A stretch of 64,000 nucleotides of DNA from Streptomyces endophytica (GTDB lineage: Bacteria > Actinomycetota > Actinomycetes > Streptomycetales > Streptomycetaceae). The notes below the pieces were generated by a model that worked only from the letters and a program-made list of their open reading frames with translations, ran no database searches and was not told where the DNA came from. Below are positions 7,856 through 17,586 of this stretch, one piece after another. A program made the position numbers and the translations under genes. The stretch spans positions 1,364,001 to 1,428,000 of the forward strand of contig NZ_CP110636.1 in assembly GCF_026153355.1 (NCBI RefSeq). Reading direction: 5' to 3'. Each line of letters starts with the position of its first letter. Within the stretch, counting starts at the first letter, position 1.

Positions 7856-8616
7856 TTACTTCTTCTTGCCCTGGTTCTTCACGGCCTCGATGGCGGCCTT
7901 GGCGGCCTCCGGGTCGAGGTAGGTGCCGCCGGGGTGACCGGGCGGAAGTCGGCGTCCAGCTCGTAGGAGAGCGGGATGCCGGTGGGGATGTTCAGGCCGG
8001 CGATGTCCTCGTCGGAGATGCCGTCGAGGTGCTTGACCAGGGCGCGCAGGCTGTTGCCGTGGGCGGCGACCAGGACCGTCTTGCCCGTGAGCAGGTCCGG
8101 GACGATGCCGTCGAACCAGTACGGCAGCATGCGGACGACGACGTCCTTGAGGCACTCGGTCTGCGGGCGCAGCTCCGGCGGGAGCGTGGCGTAGCGGGGG
8201 TCGTCGAACTGCGAGAACTCCGCGTCGTTGGCGAGCGCCGGCGGCGGGGTGTCGTACGAGCGGCGCCAGAGCATGAACTGCTCCTCGCCGAACTCGGCCA
8301 GGGTCTGCGCCTTGTCCTTGCCCTGCAGCGCGCCGTAGTGGCGCTCGTTCAGGCGCCACGAGCGGTGCACGGGGATCCAGTGGCGGTCGGCGGCCTCCAG
8401 GGCCAGCTGCGCGGTGCGGATGGCGCGCTTCTGGAGGGAGGTGTGCACGACGTCGGGGAGCAGGCCGGCGTCCTTCAGCAGCTCTCCGCCGCGGACCGCC
8501 TCCTTCTCGCCCTTCTCGTTGAGGTTGACGTCCACCCAGCCGGTGAACAGGTTCTTCGCGTTCCACTCACTCTCGCCGTGGCGGAGCAGGATCAGCTTGT
8601 ACGGTGCGTCGGCCAT
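7856..8616 (-). CDS. gpmA: 2,3-bisphosphoglycerate-dependent phosphoglycerate mutase (one frameshift as written)
   Basis: Glycolytic/gluconeogenic interconversion of 3- and 2-phosphoglycerate. Start ATG 8616, [19 protein letters not shown], with the RHG phosphohistidine signature; then [21 protein letters not shown] and the second catalytic His in [15 protein letters not shown]. At about 7940 the frame breaks: coding sequence expects ACCCCGGGCGGCACC but has one G fewer; correcting it continues as [20 protein letters not shown] to the TAA at 7856-7858 (about 253 residues, normal length). As this is a central enzyme, a base-calling indel is much likelier than a null allele. Confidence 0.9.
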
Positions 8617-8651
8617 GCCGTCGAGCGTAATCGAAATCCGGATACGGCCTT

Positions 8652-8703
8652 GCCCAGGTCCAGGACCTGGGCGTCCGCGTGACGTTTGACGCTTTTCGTC
8701 AAA
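8652..8703. promoter_or_regulatory. two palindromes in the gpmA/MFS divergent promoter region
   Basis: GCCCAGGTCC-A-GGACCTGGGC (8652-8672) is a perfect 10+1+10 palindrome 36 bp upstream of gpmA. TTTGACG-CTTTT-CGTCAAA (8685-8703) is a second, 7-bp-armed palindrome 12 bp further. They lie between the divergent gpmA and MFS genes and look like binding sites for dimeric regulators; nothing in the window identifies them. Confidence 0.5.
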
Positions 8704-8856
8704 TGACTGGTGGCCGGGGCGGGGCGGTATGTAGGTTGCGCTTACGGCCAGCGCCACTTACACATCCGACAGTGAGCCGGTCGTCGACCGCCACTCACCC
8801 ACCACGCGACACATCGCACGGCACCGCACCGCACACCGCCCGGGGAATTCACTGTC

Positions 8857-10199
8857 ATGCCCACGCCCACTCCATCCCACGAGTCCCGCCCGGCCGGTTG
8901 TCCGCCCTCCGGCGAGCCGCCGTCGACAGCGTCTCCGGGCTGCCCCGGCAGTTCTGGTGGCTCTGGACCAGCACCCTGATCAACCGACTGGGCGCGTTCG
9001 TCGCCACGTTCCTGGCCCTCTACCTCACCGTCGAGCGCGGCTACTCCGCCTCGTACGCGGGCCTGGTCGGCGCGCTCTACGGGCTCGGCGGGGTGATCTC
9101 CTCCGTGGGCGCCGGGGTACTGACCGACCGGCTCGGGCGGCGGCCCACGATGCTGATCGCGCAGCTGTCGACGTCGGTGTCCGTGGCGGTGCTCGGCTTC
9201 ATGGAGGACCCGGTGGCCATCGCGGTGGTGGCCGGCGTCGTCGGGATGGCGACCAACGCCTCCCGCCCCGCCGTCCAGGCGATGATGGCCGACATCGTCG
9301 CCCCCGAGGACCGGGTGCGCGCCTTCTCCCTCAACTACTGGGCGATCAACCTCGGTTTCGCGATCTCCTCCACCGCGGCCGGCCTCATCGCGCAGCACGG
9401 CTATCTGGCCCTCTTCCTCGGCGAATCGACGCTGGTGCTGACCTGCGCGCTGGTGGTCTTCTGGAAGCTCCCCGAATCCCGGCCCACCGCCGGCGCCCCG
9501 GCCGGCCCGCAGGACCCCGCCGCCGAGGGCGCGTCCGCCGCCCCGGTCTCCATGCTGACCGTGCTGCGCGACGGCCGCTTCATGACCGTGGTCGGCCTCA
9601 ACCTCCTGCTGGCCCTGCTCTTCCAGCAGGCCTACGTCTCCATGCCGGTCTCGATGGGGCAGGACGGCTTCTCCAGCGCGGACTTCGGCGCCGTCATCGC
9701 GGTCAACGGCATCCTGATCGTCCTCCTGCAGATCCCGGTGACCCGCTTCATCGAGCACCGCAGCCCCGCGACGCTCCTCATCGGCTCGGCACTGCTCGCC
9801 GGCTACGGCTTCGGGCTGACCGCGCTGGCCGGCTCGGTCGCCATGTACGCCCTCGCGGTCGTCGTCTGGACGCTCGGCGAGATCATCAACTCCCCCACCC
9901 AGATGGGCCTGGTGGTACGCCTCTCCCCCGTACACGGCCGCGGCCGCTACCAGGGCATGTACGCGCTCTCCTGGTCCATCGCCTCCCTGTCCGCCCCTCT
10001 GATCGGCGGCACGGTCATCGACCACTACGGCGCGAACGCCCTCTGGGCCGGTTGCGCGGCGGTCGGCACGGTGGCGGCCCTCGGCTACGGCCTCCTGCTG
10101 CGCCGCCTCCCGGCCCAGCGGGCCACGACCACCACTCCCGCCTCCTCCTCGGCCACCGCACCGGCGGCCGCTCCGGCGACGGGGGAACCGGTCGCGTGA
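8857..10199 (+). CDS. MFS transporter (N-terminal frameshift as written)
   Basis: Twelve-helix major facilitator protein of the multidrug-efflux type. The main frame begins within LSALRRAAVDSVSGLPRQFWW and runs through TM1-TM12 to 10199; the intracellular loop after TM2 has the MFS motif A-like D-R-L-G-R-R-P (TDRLGRRPTML). No good start exists in this frame: ATG 8857, preceded by GGGGAA, reads MPTPTPSHESRPA in another frame and joins the main frame if one C is restored near 8893. I therefore place the start at 8857. Two palindromes lie upstream. The substrate cannot be inferred. Confidence 0.8.
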
Positions 10200-10260
10200 C
10201 GGCGGGCGGGGCGCCGGAAACCCGTCGCCCTTCCCGCCCTTCGTGGCCAGCCTCTCGGCC

Positions 10261-10609
10261 ATGTCACACGCCGCCTCCACGCCCCGGTCCAGGACCTCGT
10301 ACGTCTGCCTCCCCTGCCGGGCCTCCTACAAGCAGCCGTACGAAGGCGACCACGAACGCCGCTGCCCGCGCTGCGCGGAGCCCGTTGATCCACGTCGGTT
10401 CCGCGTTCGCGCCGCCGAAGCGCCGCGACACCGCGGGCTGGCGGGTGCTCTCGGTGCTGCTGAACGCCGGCATCCGATTCCACAAGAGCCGTTGCGGCGG
10501 CCCCGGTTACCGGCCCCGCACGCTCGCCGAGGTGCGCCGGCGCATGGCCTACGCCAAGGCCACCGGTGAGCCGTTCGCCCGCGCTCTGGTGCGCCACGAG
10601 GTGCCGTGA
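10261..10609 (+). CDS. conserved zinc-ribbon-like hypothetical protein (one frameshift)
   Basis: Starts at ATG 10261 (MSHAASTPRSRTSYVCLPCR) and has two C-x2-C pairs, VCLPCRASYKQ and RCPRCAEP, forming a likely zinc ribbon. The frame shifts near 10378 (an extra C, or two missing bases) and continues IHVGSAFAPPKRRDTAGWRV...RMAYAKATGEPFARAL to TGA 10607-10609, about 115 residues. The conserved tail (FHKSRCGGPGYRPRTLAEV) is characteristic of a Streptomyces family without known function. Confidence 0.7.
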
Positions 10610-10793
10610 CCCGGCGCCGGCAGCCGAGGCGCCCGGCCCGGCCACCCGATGTTCGTGGTAGCCCCACCCCCAAGAGACGTGGCTGCACGGTCGAGCCGGG
10701 CGGGGTGTTTCGGGACGCTGGTGGTGTGTACGGGCGGGCCGGCGAGCGGTCCGGGCGTACGGATGATCCGGCGGAACGGGCGGGGAGTGGGGC

Positions 10794-12142
10794 ATGGGCA
10801 CGGGTGTGGAGCGACGGGTGACGCGGTGGGCGCGACGGTCGGGGTGCTGGTGGCGGGTGGGGCGCTGGTGGCGGGAGGGGCGATAGCGACGGCCGGGACT
10901 GCGCCGGAGAAGCCCTCCGCGACGACGGCGGGGGCCGGCCGGCCGGTACGGGGGAAAGCCGCGCGGCGGCGGCCATGACCCTCCCCGCGCCCACCGGCCG
11001 CTATCAGGTCGGCACGGCGGCCCTGCCATCTGATCGACCGTCAGCGGCGCGATCCGTGGGGTGGCGGGACGCCGGGGCACCGGTACCGGGAATTGATGGT
11101 CAGCGTGCGGTATCCGGCAGGCGCAACGGCCGGGCGGTATCCGCGGGCCGCGAGATGACGCCGTGAGGCGGCCGCGTTCGACCGGGATGAACAGCTTCTC
11201 GGAGCAGGTACCGCCGGGGAAGGTCGCCTGGCAGGCCACCCGGACCGCCGCGCACACGGGGGCGCCGGTGGCGGCGCGGCGGCCCGGGCGGCGGCTGCCG
11301 GTGGTGCTCTACTCCCCCGGCGCGGGCGATCCCGCGGGTTCGGCAGCACGCTCTGCGACGAACTGGCGTCACGCGGATACGTGGTGGTCACCCTCGACCA
11401 CACCTACGAGGCACCGGCCGTGGAGTTCCCGGGCGGACGGGTGGCCCGCAGCGTGATGCTTGCGGAGATCGCCAAAGGCACAGAAGCCGGGGCGGATGAC
11501 GAGCTGTTGCGGAAGGTCAGCGCGGTGCGGGTGGCCGACACCCGGTTCGTACTGGACGAGTTGGGCCGGCGGGGGGACGCCTCCCCGTTGCCGCGTGGGC
11601 TGCGCGGGGCGCTGGACATGGGCGCGTGGGATGTTCGGGCAGTCGGCCGGCGGGTTCACCGCGGCGCAGACGATGCACGACGACCGGCGGATCCGGGCCG
11701 CGGCGAACCTCGACGGAGTGATGGGCTACACCCAGCGGACGACGACCCGTCGCACCCGTCGACGGTCGGCCGGACGGCGTCGACCGGCCGTTGCTGCTGA
11801 TGGGGATGGACGGGACACCCACCACACGGTGGCCTCCTGGGGCGCGGTCTGGGAACACAGCAAGGGCCGGGACGGCGCCTGGCTCGGACCTGACGCTGCG
11901 CGGCAGCCGCCACGCCACGTACACGGACGCGGAGACGCTGATCCCCGCAGGTCGCCCGGCGGGTGGGGCTGTCCCCGGCCGAGGTGGCGAAGATGATCGG
12001 GTCGGTGCGGCCGGCCCGGGCGGTCGCGGCGCAGCGGGCGTACGTCTCGGCGTTCTTCGACCGGTGGCTGCGGCGGACGGAGGACGGCGGGCTGCTGGAC
12101 CGGCCGTCGGCGCACTACCCGGAGGTCCGGTTCGTACCGTGA
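10794..12142 (+). pseudogene. secreted alpha/beta-hydrolase (PAF-acetylhydrolase/esterase-like), many frameshifts
   Basis: Pieces of one protein occur in all three plus frames: N terminus MGTGVERRVTRWAR and signal-like VLVAGGALVAGGAIATAGTA; LPAPTGRYQVGTAAL; MNSFSEQVPPGKVAWQATRT; LPVVLYSPGAGDP; RGYVVVTLDHTYEAPAVEFP; nucleophile elbow MFGQSAGGFTAAQ (G-x-S-x-G, about 11637); ANLDGVMGYTQR; LLLMGMDG; a likely catalytic His in LRGSRHATYTDAE; and a tail ending RFVP at TGA 12140-12142. Order and spacing fit a secreted esterase of the PAF-acetylhydrolase-like group. At least seven frame changes are needed, so it is either a true pseudogene or in a poorly sequenced stretch; the neighbouring genes share the problem. 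Confidence 0.65.
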
Positions 12143-12203
12143 GCACGCGGACCTGCCCGGCCGGGTCCGCGCGGACCGGCGGGCAGCTCGCCTTCCCGCC
12201 CCC

Positions 12204-13079
12204 TCACTCCGGCGACGACGCGTAATGCACCGTCTTCGCCGTCAGCAGGAACAGGTCCGGGCGCCGGTCGACGCCCGCCGGGTCGGCCGGGTCGAGGAGC
12301 CGGTCCAGGGTCGCGAGGTCTCGGCGTCCAGGTGGTCGGCGAGGGTCTCCCGGCAGCGCTCCAGGACCGCCGTACGAACTGCCGGGTGCCGTCCTCCAGC
12401 GGGGCCGGGCGGTCCACGAGGAAGGTCCGGCTCCGTGCGCCGGGTGAGCCCCGCGGCCCGCAGCATGCCCGGCCAGTCCTCGACCACCGCCACCGAGCCG
12501 GGCAGTTCGTCGCGCATCCGGGCCAAGCGGACCGCGGTCGCGCCGTCGATGCGTTCTGCAGGCCAGGACGGCCGAAGCCGAGGTCGCGCGGCAGCCAGCG
12601 GGGCGGCAGTCCGCCCTCGACGATGGCGAGCACGCCGCCCGGGGTGAGCAGCGGGCCAGCCGGTTCAGGGCGTCCTGCTGGTCGCCGACGTGGTGCACGA
12701 CCTGCGCGGACCACACCAGTCCGCCGGGCCCAGGTCGGCGAGGCCCGCCGGGAATTCGGCGACCCTGGTCCGCAGCGGCACGCCGAGCCGCTCGGCCCGC
12801 TCCCGGGCCCGGACCGCAGCTCCGGCGTGCCGTCCACCGCGGTGACCTCGGCCTGCGGGAACAGCGCCGCCAGCGGCAGGCGGCCACCCGGGGCCGCTGC
12901 CGATGTCCAGGACACGGCGCGGGCTCAGCTGCGTCAGCTCCTCGAACGCCTGGCGCACGTAGGGGCTGTGGACCTCGCCCTCCAGCTCCAGCAGATCGGC
13001 CATCGCGGCCCAGTCGAAGTCGCGTCGTCGTGCCCGAGGTGGTGGCCGTGGTGGTGCTGCCCGTGTTGTCACCGCTCAT
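12204..13079 (-). CDS. class I SAM-dependent methyltransferase, several frameshifts
   Basis: Start ATG 13079 (MSGDNTGSTTTATTSG) with GGAGGGA upstream; then in a shifted frame RRDFDWAAMADLLELEGEVHSPYVRQAFEELT and motif I VLDIGSGPG (about 12900), continuing LPLAALFPQAEVTAVDGTPEL, the Pro-Gly-Gly turn in LLTPGGVLAIVEGGLPPRW, VAVVEDWPGMLRAAGL and finally RRPDLFLLTAKTVHYASSPE, stop at 12204-12206. About five indels separate the pieces. Fold and motif I are clear; the acceptor substrate is unknown. It converges on the esterase gene. Confidence 0.65.
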   Translation of the reverse strand: MSGDNTGSTTTATTSGTTTRLRLGRDGRSAGAGGRGPQPLRAPGVRGADAAEPAPCPGHRQRPRVAACRWRRCSRRPRSPRWTARRSCGPGPGAGRAARRAAADQGRRIPGGPRRPGPGGLVWSAQVVHHVGDQQDALNRLARCSPRAACSPSSRADCRPAGCRATSASAVLACRTHRRRDRGPLGPDARRTARLGGGGRGLAGHAAGRGAHPAHGAGPSSWTARPRWRTAPGSSYGGPGALPGDPRRPPGRRDLATLDRLLDPADPAGVDRRPDLFLLTAKTVHYASSPE

Positions 13080-13170
13080 CGCTTCCGTCCCTCCAGTTGG
13101 TGTGCCATAGCCGACGATGCGGCGGACTGGGCGCACCGACAAGCATTGTTGCCGTTCCGGCAACGGCTTG

Positions 13171-13611
13171 CCCCACGTACCTGGCCGTCCCGCCGCGGGG
13201 CGCTGCGCTTTTGCGGCGCCTCCCACGTACTTGGCCGTCCCGCCGCGGGGTTCGCTCGCCGTTGCGCCCTGCGGGGCTGGGTTGTGGTGGTGCGTTGACG
13301 GACCTCCGGGGCCGGTGTGTTGGCTGCTGACGCTTTACGTCCACACCAACCGGCCCCTCCGGCCCGTCCCCTCCGTAAGAGGGGGAAGAAAACGACGGTG
13401 GGGTGCGTATGCCCACGCGCCCCAGGCAACGGATAGGCCCGCCCCCAACCAGCTAAGAACTCCCACTCACGGGAGGGGCTGGACCGGAGGACGAAGTCTG
13501 GAGGGCCGGCACCGCACCCGAAAACACCACGCCCGCCGCCAGGCGCAACGGCGAGACGACCCGCGGCGGGACGGCCAACTACGTGGGAGGCGCCGCAGAC
13601 AGGTACGTGGG
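13171..13611. repeat. inverted-repeat element (about 50-bp arms) filling the gap 13080-13611
   Basis: The unit CCCACGTACCTGGCCGTCCC followed by GCCGCGGGG occurs directly repeated at 13172-13200 and 13222-13250 and inverted at 13561-13588, with a partial fourth copy at 13600-13610. The neighbouring stretch TCGCTCGCCGTTGCGCC (13251-13268) also recurs inverted at 13541-13557. So arms of about 50 bp enclose about 270 bp without a recognisable gene (there is a G-run/purine stretch at 13380-13400). It resembles a non-autonomous mobile or intergenic palindromic repeat; no transposase or target duplication is evident. Confidence 0.6.
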
Positions 13612-14136
13612 CTACTCGCCCCTGCGCGTGAGATGCGTGAACGGCATCCCAAGTTCCGCGTCGACTCCCCCCGCGAGACCCGCCACGCGTACTCCTTGCG
13701 GATGGCCGTGGCGAAGCCCATTTCCAGGAGGGTGTTGAAGCTGCCGTCGGCGTTTTCGAGGACGGTGCCGAGGATGCGGTCCAGTTCGTCCGGCGTGACC
13801 CGCGATCAGCGGCAGCTTGCCGGCGAGGTAGATGTCGCCGAGCTTGTCGATCGCGTAACTCACGCCGTAGAGGCGGGTTTTGCGCTCCAGGAGCCAGCGG
13901 TGCACGGCCTCGGTTCTCGTCCGGGCGGCGGACGACGAAGGCGTTGATGGAGAGGGAGTGCCGGCCGACGATGACGAGCAGGTCGTCGACAGCTTGCGGG
14001 TCCCGGGGAGCTTGACGACGTAGGTGCCGTCGGACGGGGACTCCCATTCCAGGGCGGCGTCGTCCAGCGCCTTCTCGATCACCCGTCGTGCGTCCGCGGG
14101 GCGTACGTCGTCAGCCTGGGGCAGGTCGTCAGCCAT
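13612..14136 (-). CDS. YbjN-domain protein downstream of mshA, several frameshifts
   Basis: Start ATG 14136: [20 protein letters not shown], then [29 protein letters not shown]; in other frames [53 protein letters not shown] and [20 protein letters not shown]. These are the hallmarks of actinobacterial YbjN/type III chaperone-like proteins, a family of unknown function. Its ATG overlaps the mshA stop (ATGGCTGA, 14129-14136), so it is translationally coupled to mshA. At least four indels are needed; the stop may be the TAG at 13612. Confidence 0.7.
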   Translation of the reverse strand: MADDLPQADDVRPADARRVIEKALDDAALEWESPSDGTYVVKLPGTRKLSTTCSSSSAGTPSPSTPSSSAARTRTEAVHRWLLERKTRLYGVSYAIDKLGDIYLAGKLPLIAGHAGRTGPHPRHRPRKRRRQLQHPPGNGLRHGHPQGVRVAGLAGGVDAELGMPFTHLTRRGE

Positions 14137-15488
14137 GGGCCGATCGTAGGTGACGCCGCCGCTCCTGCATCGCGGCGGTGTAGACGTCGCCGGTGGCCGC
14201 GGCGGCGGTGTCCAGCCGAAGGACTGGGCGTGCCGGCGGCGTCGGCGCCCATGCGGGTGGCGAGGTCCGGGTCCTCCAGGAAGCGCCGCAGGGCGCGGGC
14301 GTAGTCGACGGGGTCGTGGCCGGTGACGAGGAAAGCCGCTGACGCCGTCGCGGACGGCCACCGGCAGGCCGCCGACCGCGGCGGCGATGACGGGGTGCCG
14401 CAGGCCTGGGCCTCGATGGCGACCAGGCCGAAGGACTCGCTGTACGAGGGCATGACCAGGACGGAGGCGGCGCGGTACCAGTCGGCGAGCTGTTCCTGGC
14501 CGACCGGCGGGGAACCGCACGAGGTCGGCGATGCCGAGCCGGGCGGCGAGCTTCTGCAGGCCCCGGGTTTGGCCAGGCCGCTGCCGCTGGGACCGCCGAC
14601 GACCGGCACGACGAGCCGGGAGCGCAGCGAGGGGTCCTCGGCCAGCAGGGCGGCGGTCGCGCGCAGCAGGATGTCGGGGCCTTGAGGGCTGTATGCGCCC
14701 GGCGAAGAGCGGGATGACCGCGTCCTGGGGGAGGCCGAGGCGGGCGCGGGCCGCGGCCCGGCTCTCGGCGATGCCGCCGTGGGTGGGGAAGCGGTCGAGG
14801 TTGACGCCGGGGTGGACGACCGCGACCTGGCCGGGGTCGGCGTCGTAATGCCGGATCAGCTCGTCGGCCTCCTCGGCGGTGTTGGCTATCAGGCGGTCGG
14901 CGGCCCCGGACGACCTGGGTCTCGCCGATGACCCGGGCGGCCGGCTCGGGGGTGTCACCGACGGCCAGGGCGGCGTTCTTGACCTTGGCCATGGTGTGCA
15001 TGGCGTGCACCAGCGGGACGCCCCAGCGCTCGGCGGCGAGCCAGCCGACGTGGCCGGAGAGCCAGTAGTGGGAGTGGACCAGGTCGTAGTAGCCGGGGCG
15101 GTGGCCGGCCCAGGCCGCATCACGCCGTGGGTGAAGGGCACAGCTGGGCGGGGAGCTCTTCCTTGGCGAGGCCCTCGTAGGGGCCGGCGTCGACGTGCCG
15201 GACGAGGACGCCGGGGGCGAGGTCGACGGCGGGCGGGAGGGTGCCCGTGGTGGCGCGGGTGAAGATCTCCACCTCGATGTTGATCGAGGCGAGCTTCTTG
15301 GCGAGCTCGACGATGTAGACGTTCATGCCGCCGGCGTCGCCGGTGCCGGGCTGGTGCAGCGGGGAGGTGTGGACGCTGAGCATCGCCACCCGGCGCGGAC
15401 GGCGCGCGCCGCCGGGCAGACGAAGCCGCGACGGTGCCGGGAACGGGCCATGGGGACGGCTGCGGAGCCGGGACACATAGGGGCTCAC
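14129..15488 (-). CDS. mshA: D-inositol-3-phosphate glycosyltransferase MshA (mycothiol), several frameshifts
   Basis: First step of mycothiol synthesis: GlcNAc from UDP-GlcNAc to 1D-myo-inositol 3-phosphate. GTG 15486-15488 with AGGAGG nine bases upstream; then [20 protein letters not shown] and [14 protein letters not shown] (donor/acceptor loop), [69 protein letters not shown] and, near the C terminus, [20 protein letters not shown] (the E-x7-E motif of GT4 enzymes). The pieces lie in three frames with about six indels, but order, spacing and total length (about 450 residues) are normal. Ends in ATGGCTGA overlap with the YbjN gene. Confidence 0.88.
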
Positions 15489-15584
15489 GTCGAGCTACCT
15501 CCTAGCCGGGGCGCGGCGGCACGCCACCGACCTGCTGCAACAACTCATCCGGGCGATGCATTTCCGTCCGGCGACTCATCGTCG

Positions 15585-15599
15585 CACTTTGCCAAAGTG
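15585..15599. promoter_or_regulatory. 15-bp palindrome between mshA and a divergent methyltransferase gene
   Basis: CACTTTG-C-CAAAGTG, perfect 7+1+7 palindrome, about 97 bp upstream of mshA. Just beyond it CACGTGACCG occurs twice (15615-15624 and 15629-15638). These look like regulator sites in the shared promoter region. Confidence 0.45.
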
Positions 15600-15675
15600 T
15601 GACCGTTCGGTGCACGTGACCGATCGCACGTGACCGTGGCACAAGGAGGGCTCCGGCCCCCATACTCTCGAAGCC

Positions 15676-16498
15676 ATGCCCCGCCGCCCCGCCCCCGCTC
15701 ACCCCGCGCCGACCCGGCCCGTCGGCAGCGCGACCCGCGGGACCACCAACCCCAACCGGCTGCGCCGGATGGACCGCTGGATAGCCGCGGAACACGGCGC
15801 CGCGCTGCGCCGCTCGGCCGACCCGGTCGCGGTCGACCTCGGCTACGGCGCCGCGCCCTGGACCGCGGTCGAGCTGCTGGGCCGGCTGCGCACGGTCCGC
15901 CCCGACGCCCGGGTCGTCGGCATAGAGATCGACCCGGCGCGGGTGGCGGCCGCCCGCCCGTACGAGAAGCCGGGGCTGGACTTCCTGCACGGCGGCTTCG
16001 AGGTGCCGCTGCCCGGCGACCGGGGGCGGGCGCCGGCTCTGATACGGGCCGCGAACGTGCTGCGGCAGTACGACGAGGACGAGGTGGCCGCCGTCTGGGG
16101 GCGGCTGTGCGCGCGGCTGGCCCCCGGCGGGCTGCTGGTCGAGGGCACCTGCGACGAGATAGGGCGTCGGCACGTATGGGTGGCGCTGGGCCCCGAAGGG
16201 CCCCGCACGGTCACCTTCGCGGCCCGCTCGGCACCCTGGAGACCCCTCCGACCTGGCCGAACGCCTCCCCAAAGCGCTGATACACCGCAATGTGCCGGGC
16301 GAGCCGGTGCACGCCTTCCTGCGCGACTTCGACCGGGCCTGGGCGGCCGCCGCCCCGCTGGGGGCGCTCGGGGCGCGGCAGCGGTGGCGGGCCGCGGTGG
16401 CGTCCCTCGCGGCGGACTGGCCGCTGGCCGGTGACCCGCGGCGGCGGCGCCAGGGCGAGGTCACGGTGCGCTGGGAGGCGCTGGCACCCCGCGGCTAG
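15676..16498 (+). CDS. class I SAM-dependent methyltransferase (two single-base deletions)
   Basis: MPRRPAPAHPAPTRPVGSAT, then LRRMDRWIAAEHGAALRRSADPVAVDLGYGAAPWTAVELLGRL (motif I D-L-G-Y-G), VVGIEIDPARVAAARPYEKP (motif II acidic residue) and LAPGGLLVEGTCDEIGRRHVW. Near 16226-16245 two bases are missing (GCCCGGCTC read as GCCCGCTC, ACCCCCTCC as ACCCCTCC); the protein then resumes VPGEPVHAFLRDFDRAWAAA and ends EALAPRG at 16498, about 273 residues. TACTCT (15663-15668) lies seven bases before the ATG, so the transcript may be leaderless. Substrate unknown. Confidence 0.8.
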
Positions 16499-16552
16499 GC
16501 GCGGTCCGGTGCGTTCGTCCCCGCGAGCGCCCGCGCGCCCGCCCGGACCGAG

Positions 16553-17440
16553 TCACACCGCCAGCGAGGTCGCCGCCGGCCCGCGGGCCGCGGCGGGCCG
16601 GGCCGCCAGCTCGCGCAGCCGCCGCTCGGTCGTCGAGCCGCGCGGGGCCGTGTACGTGACCAGCGCCTGGTCCGGGTCGGTGGGCAGCCGGAAGCTCTCG
16701 AAGGTGATCTCCAGGTCGCCGACGTCCGGGTGCTTCAGGCGCTTGGTGCCGCGCAGGCACTCGCGCACCGACTGGGCCTCCCAGATCCGCCGGAAGTCCG
16801 CGCTGCGCGCCAGCAGTTCGTTCACGACCTCGCAGATCCGCGGGTCGTCCGGGTGCCGGCCGCTGTCGGCGCGCAGATTGCCGACCACCTCGACGGCCTT
16901 GTCCTCCCAGTCGGGGTGCAGCGCGCGGGCCGCCGGGTCGAGGAAGACCAGCAGTGCGGTGTTCCGCCGGTCCGGGGTGAGCGCGTCCAGGTCGAAGGCG
17001 ATCCGGCCGCCGAGCGCGTTCCAGGCCAGGATGTCCAGGCCGCGGCCGATGACCATGGCCGGGACGGAGGTCGCCATGGCGTCCAGCAGCTGCCGGATCT
17101 CCGGCCGTACGGTCTGCCCGGCAACCGGCCCGGGCACGCAGTCCGCCTCGCTCCGGCGCCGGGGCACGGCGATGTTGCGCAGGTACGTCACCTCGCCGCC
17201 GGACAGCCGCAGCGCCCGGGCGATGGCGTCCAGGACGGAGTCGGAGATGGCGGGCGCCCGGCCCTGCTCGATGCGGGTGTAGTAGTCGACGCTGATGCCG
17301 GCGAGCTGGGCGACCTCCTCGCGCCGCAGCCCGCGCACCCGGCGGCGGCCGATCCCGCTCGGCAGACCCAGGTCGGCCGGGTCGAGCGCGGCGCGGCGCG
17401 CCTTGAGGAACGAGCTGATCTCGATTTCCGCGTGCAGCAT
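16553..17440 (-). CDS. helix-turn-helix regulator with MmyB-like ligand-binding domain
   Basis: 295 residues from ATG 17440 (MLHAEIEISSFLKARRAALD). XRE-type HTH at about 12-75 (RREEVAQLAGISVDYYTRIEQGRAPAIS split by a turn) and a C-terminal MmyB-like PAS-related domain (about 110-275) with typical MVIGRGLDILAWNALGGRIA and LVTYTAPRGSTTERRLREL. Such regulators frequently control a divergent short-chain or aldo/keto reductase, and here the divergent gene is an aldo/keto reductase 147 bp away. Ligand unknown. Confidence 0.9.
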   Translation of the reverse strand: MLHAEIEISSFLKARRAALDPADLGLPSGIGRRRVRGLRREEVAQLAGISVDYYTRIEQGRAPAISDSVLDAIARALRLSGGEVTYLRNIAVPRRRSEADCVPGPVAGQTVRPEIRQLLDAMATSVPAMVIGRGLDILAWNALGGRIAFDLDALTPDRRNTALLVFLDPAARALHPDWEDKAVEVVGNLRADSGRHPDDPRICEVVNELLARSADFRRIWEAQSVRECLRGTKRLKHPDVGDLEITFESFRLPTDPDQALVTYTAPRGSTTERRLRELAARPAAARGPAATSLAV

Positions 17441-17586
17441 CCGTCCAGTATGCGCCGCGGCGTCGCATGGGTGGTTCCGCCGGACCCAGGCTGCGACGGG
17501 CCTGGTCCGCCCTCCGCCACGGCGCCAGGGTGGTGCACGCCCCACTCGGGCAGGGATCACCCGCGAACACACGGCAGGAGCAGTTC

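Noticed and set aside
8742..10280. 512-codon minus-strand frame antisense to the MFS transporter
   Set aside because: Arg/Gly/His-rich composition without any family feature; the MFS frame has TM periodicity and signature motifs.
13171..13611. CRISPR array
   Set aside because: Repeats are few, partly inverted and unevenly spaced, with no regular spacers and no cas genes; it is an inverted-repeat element instead.
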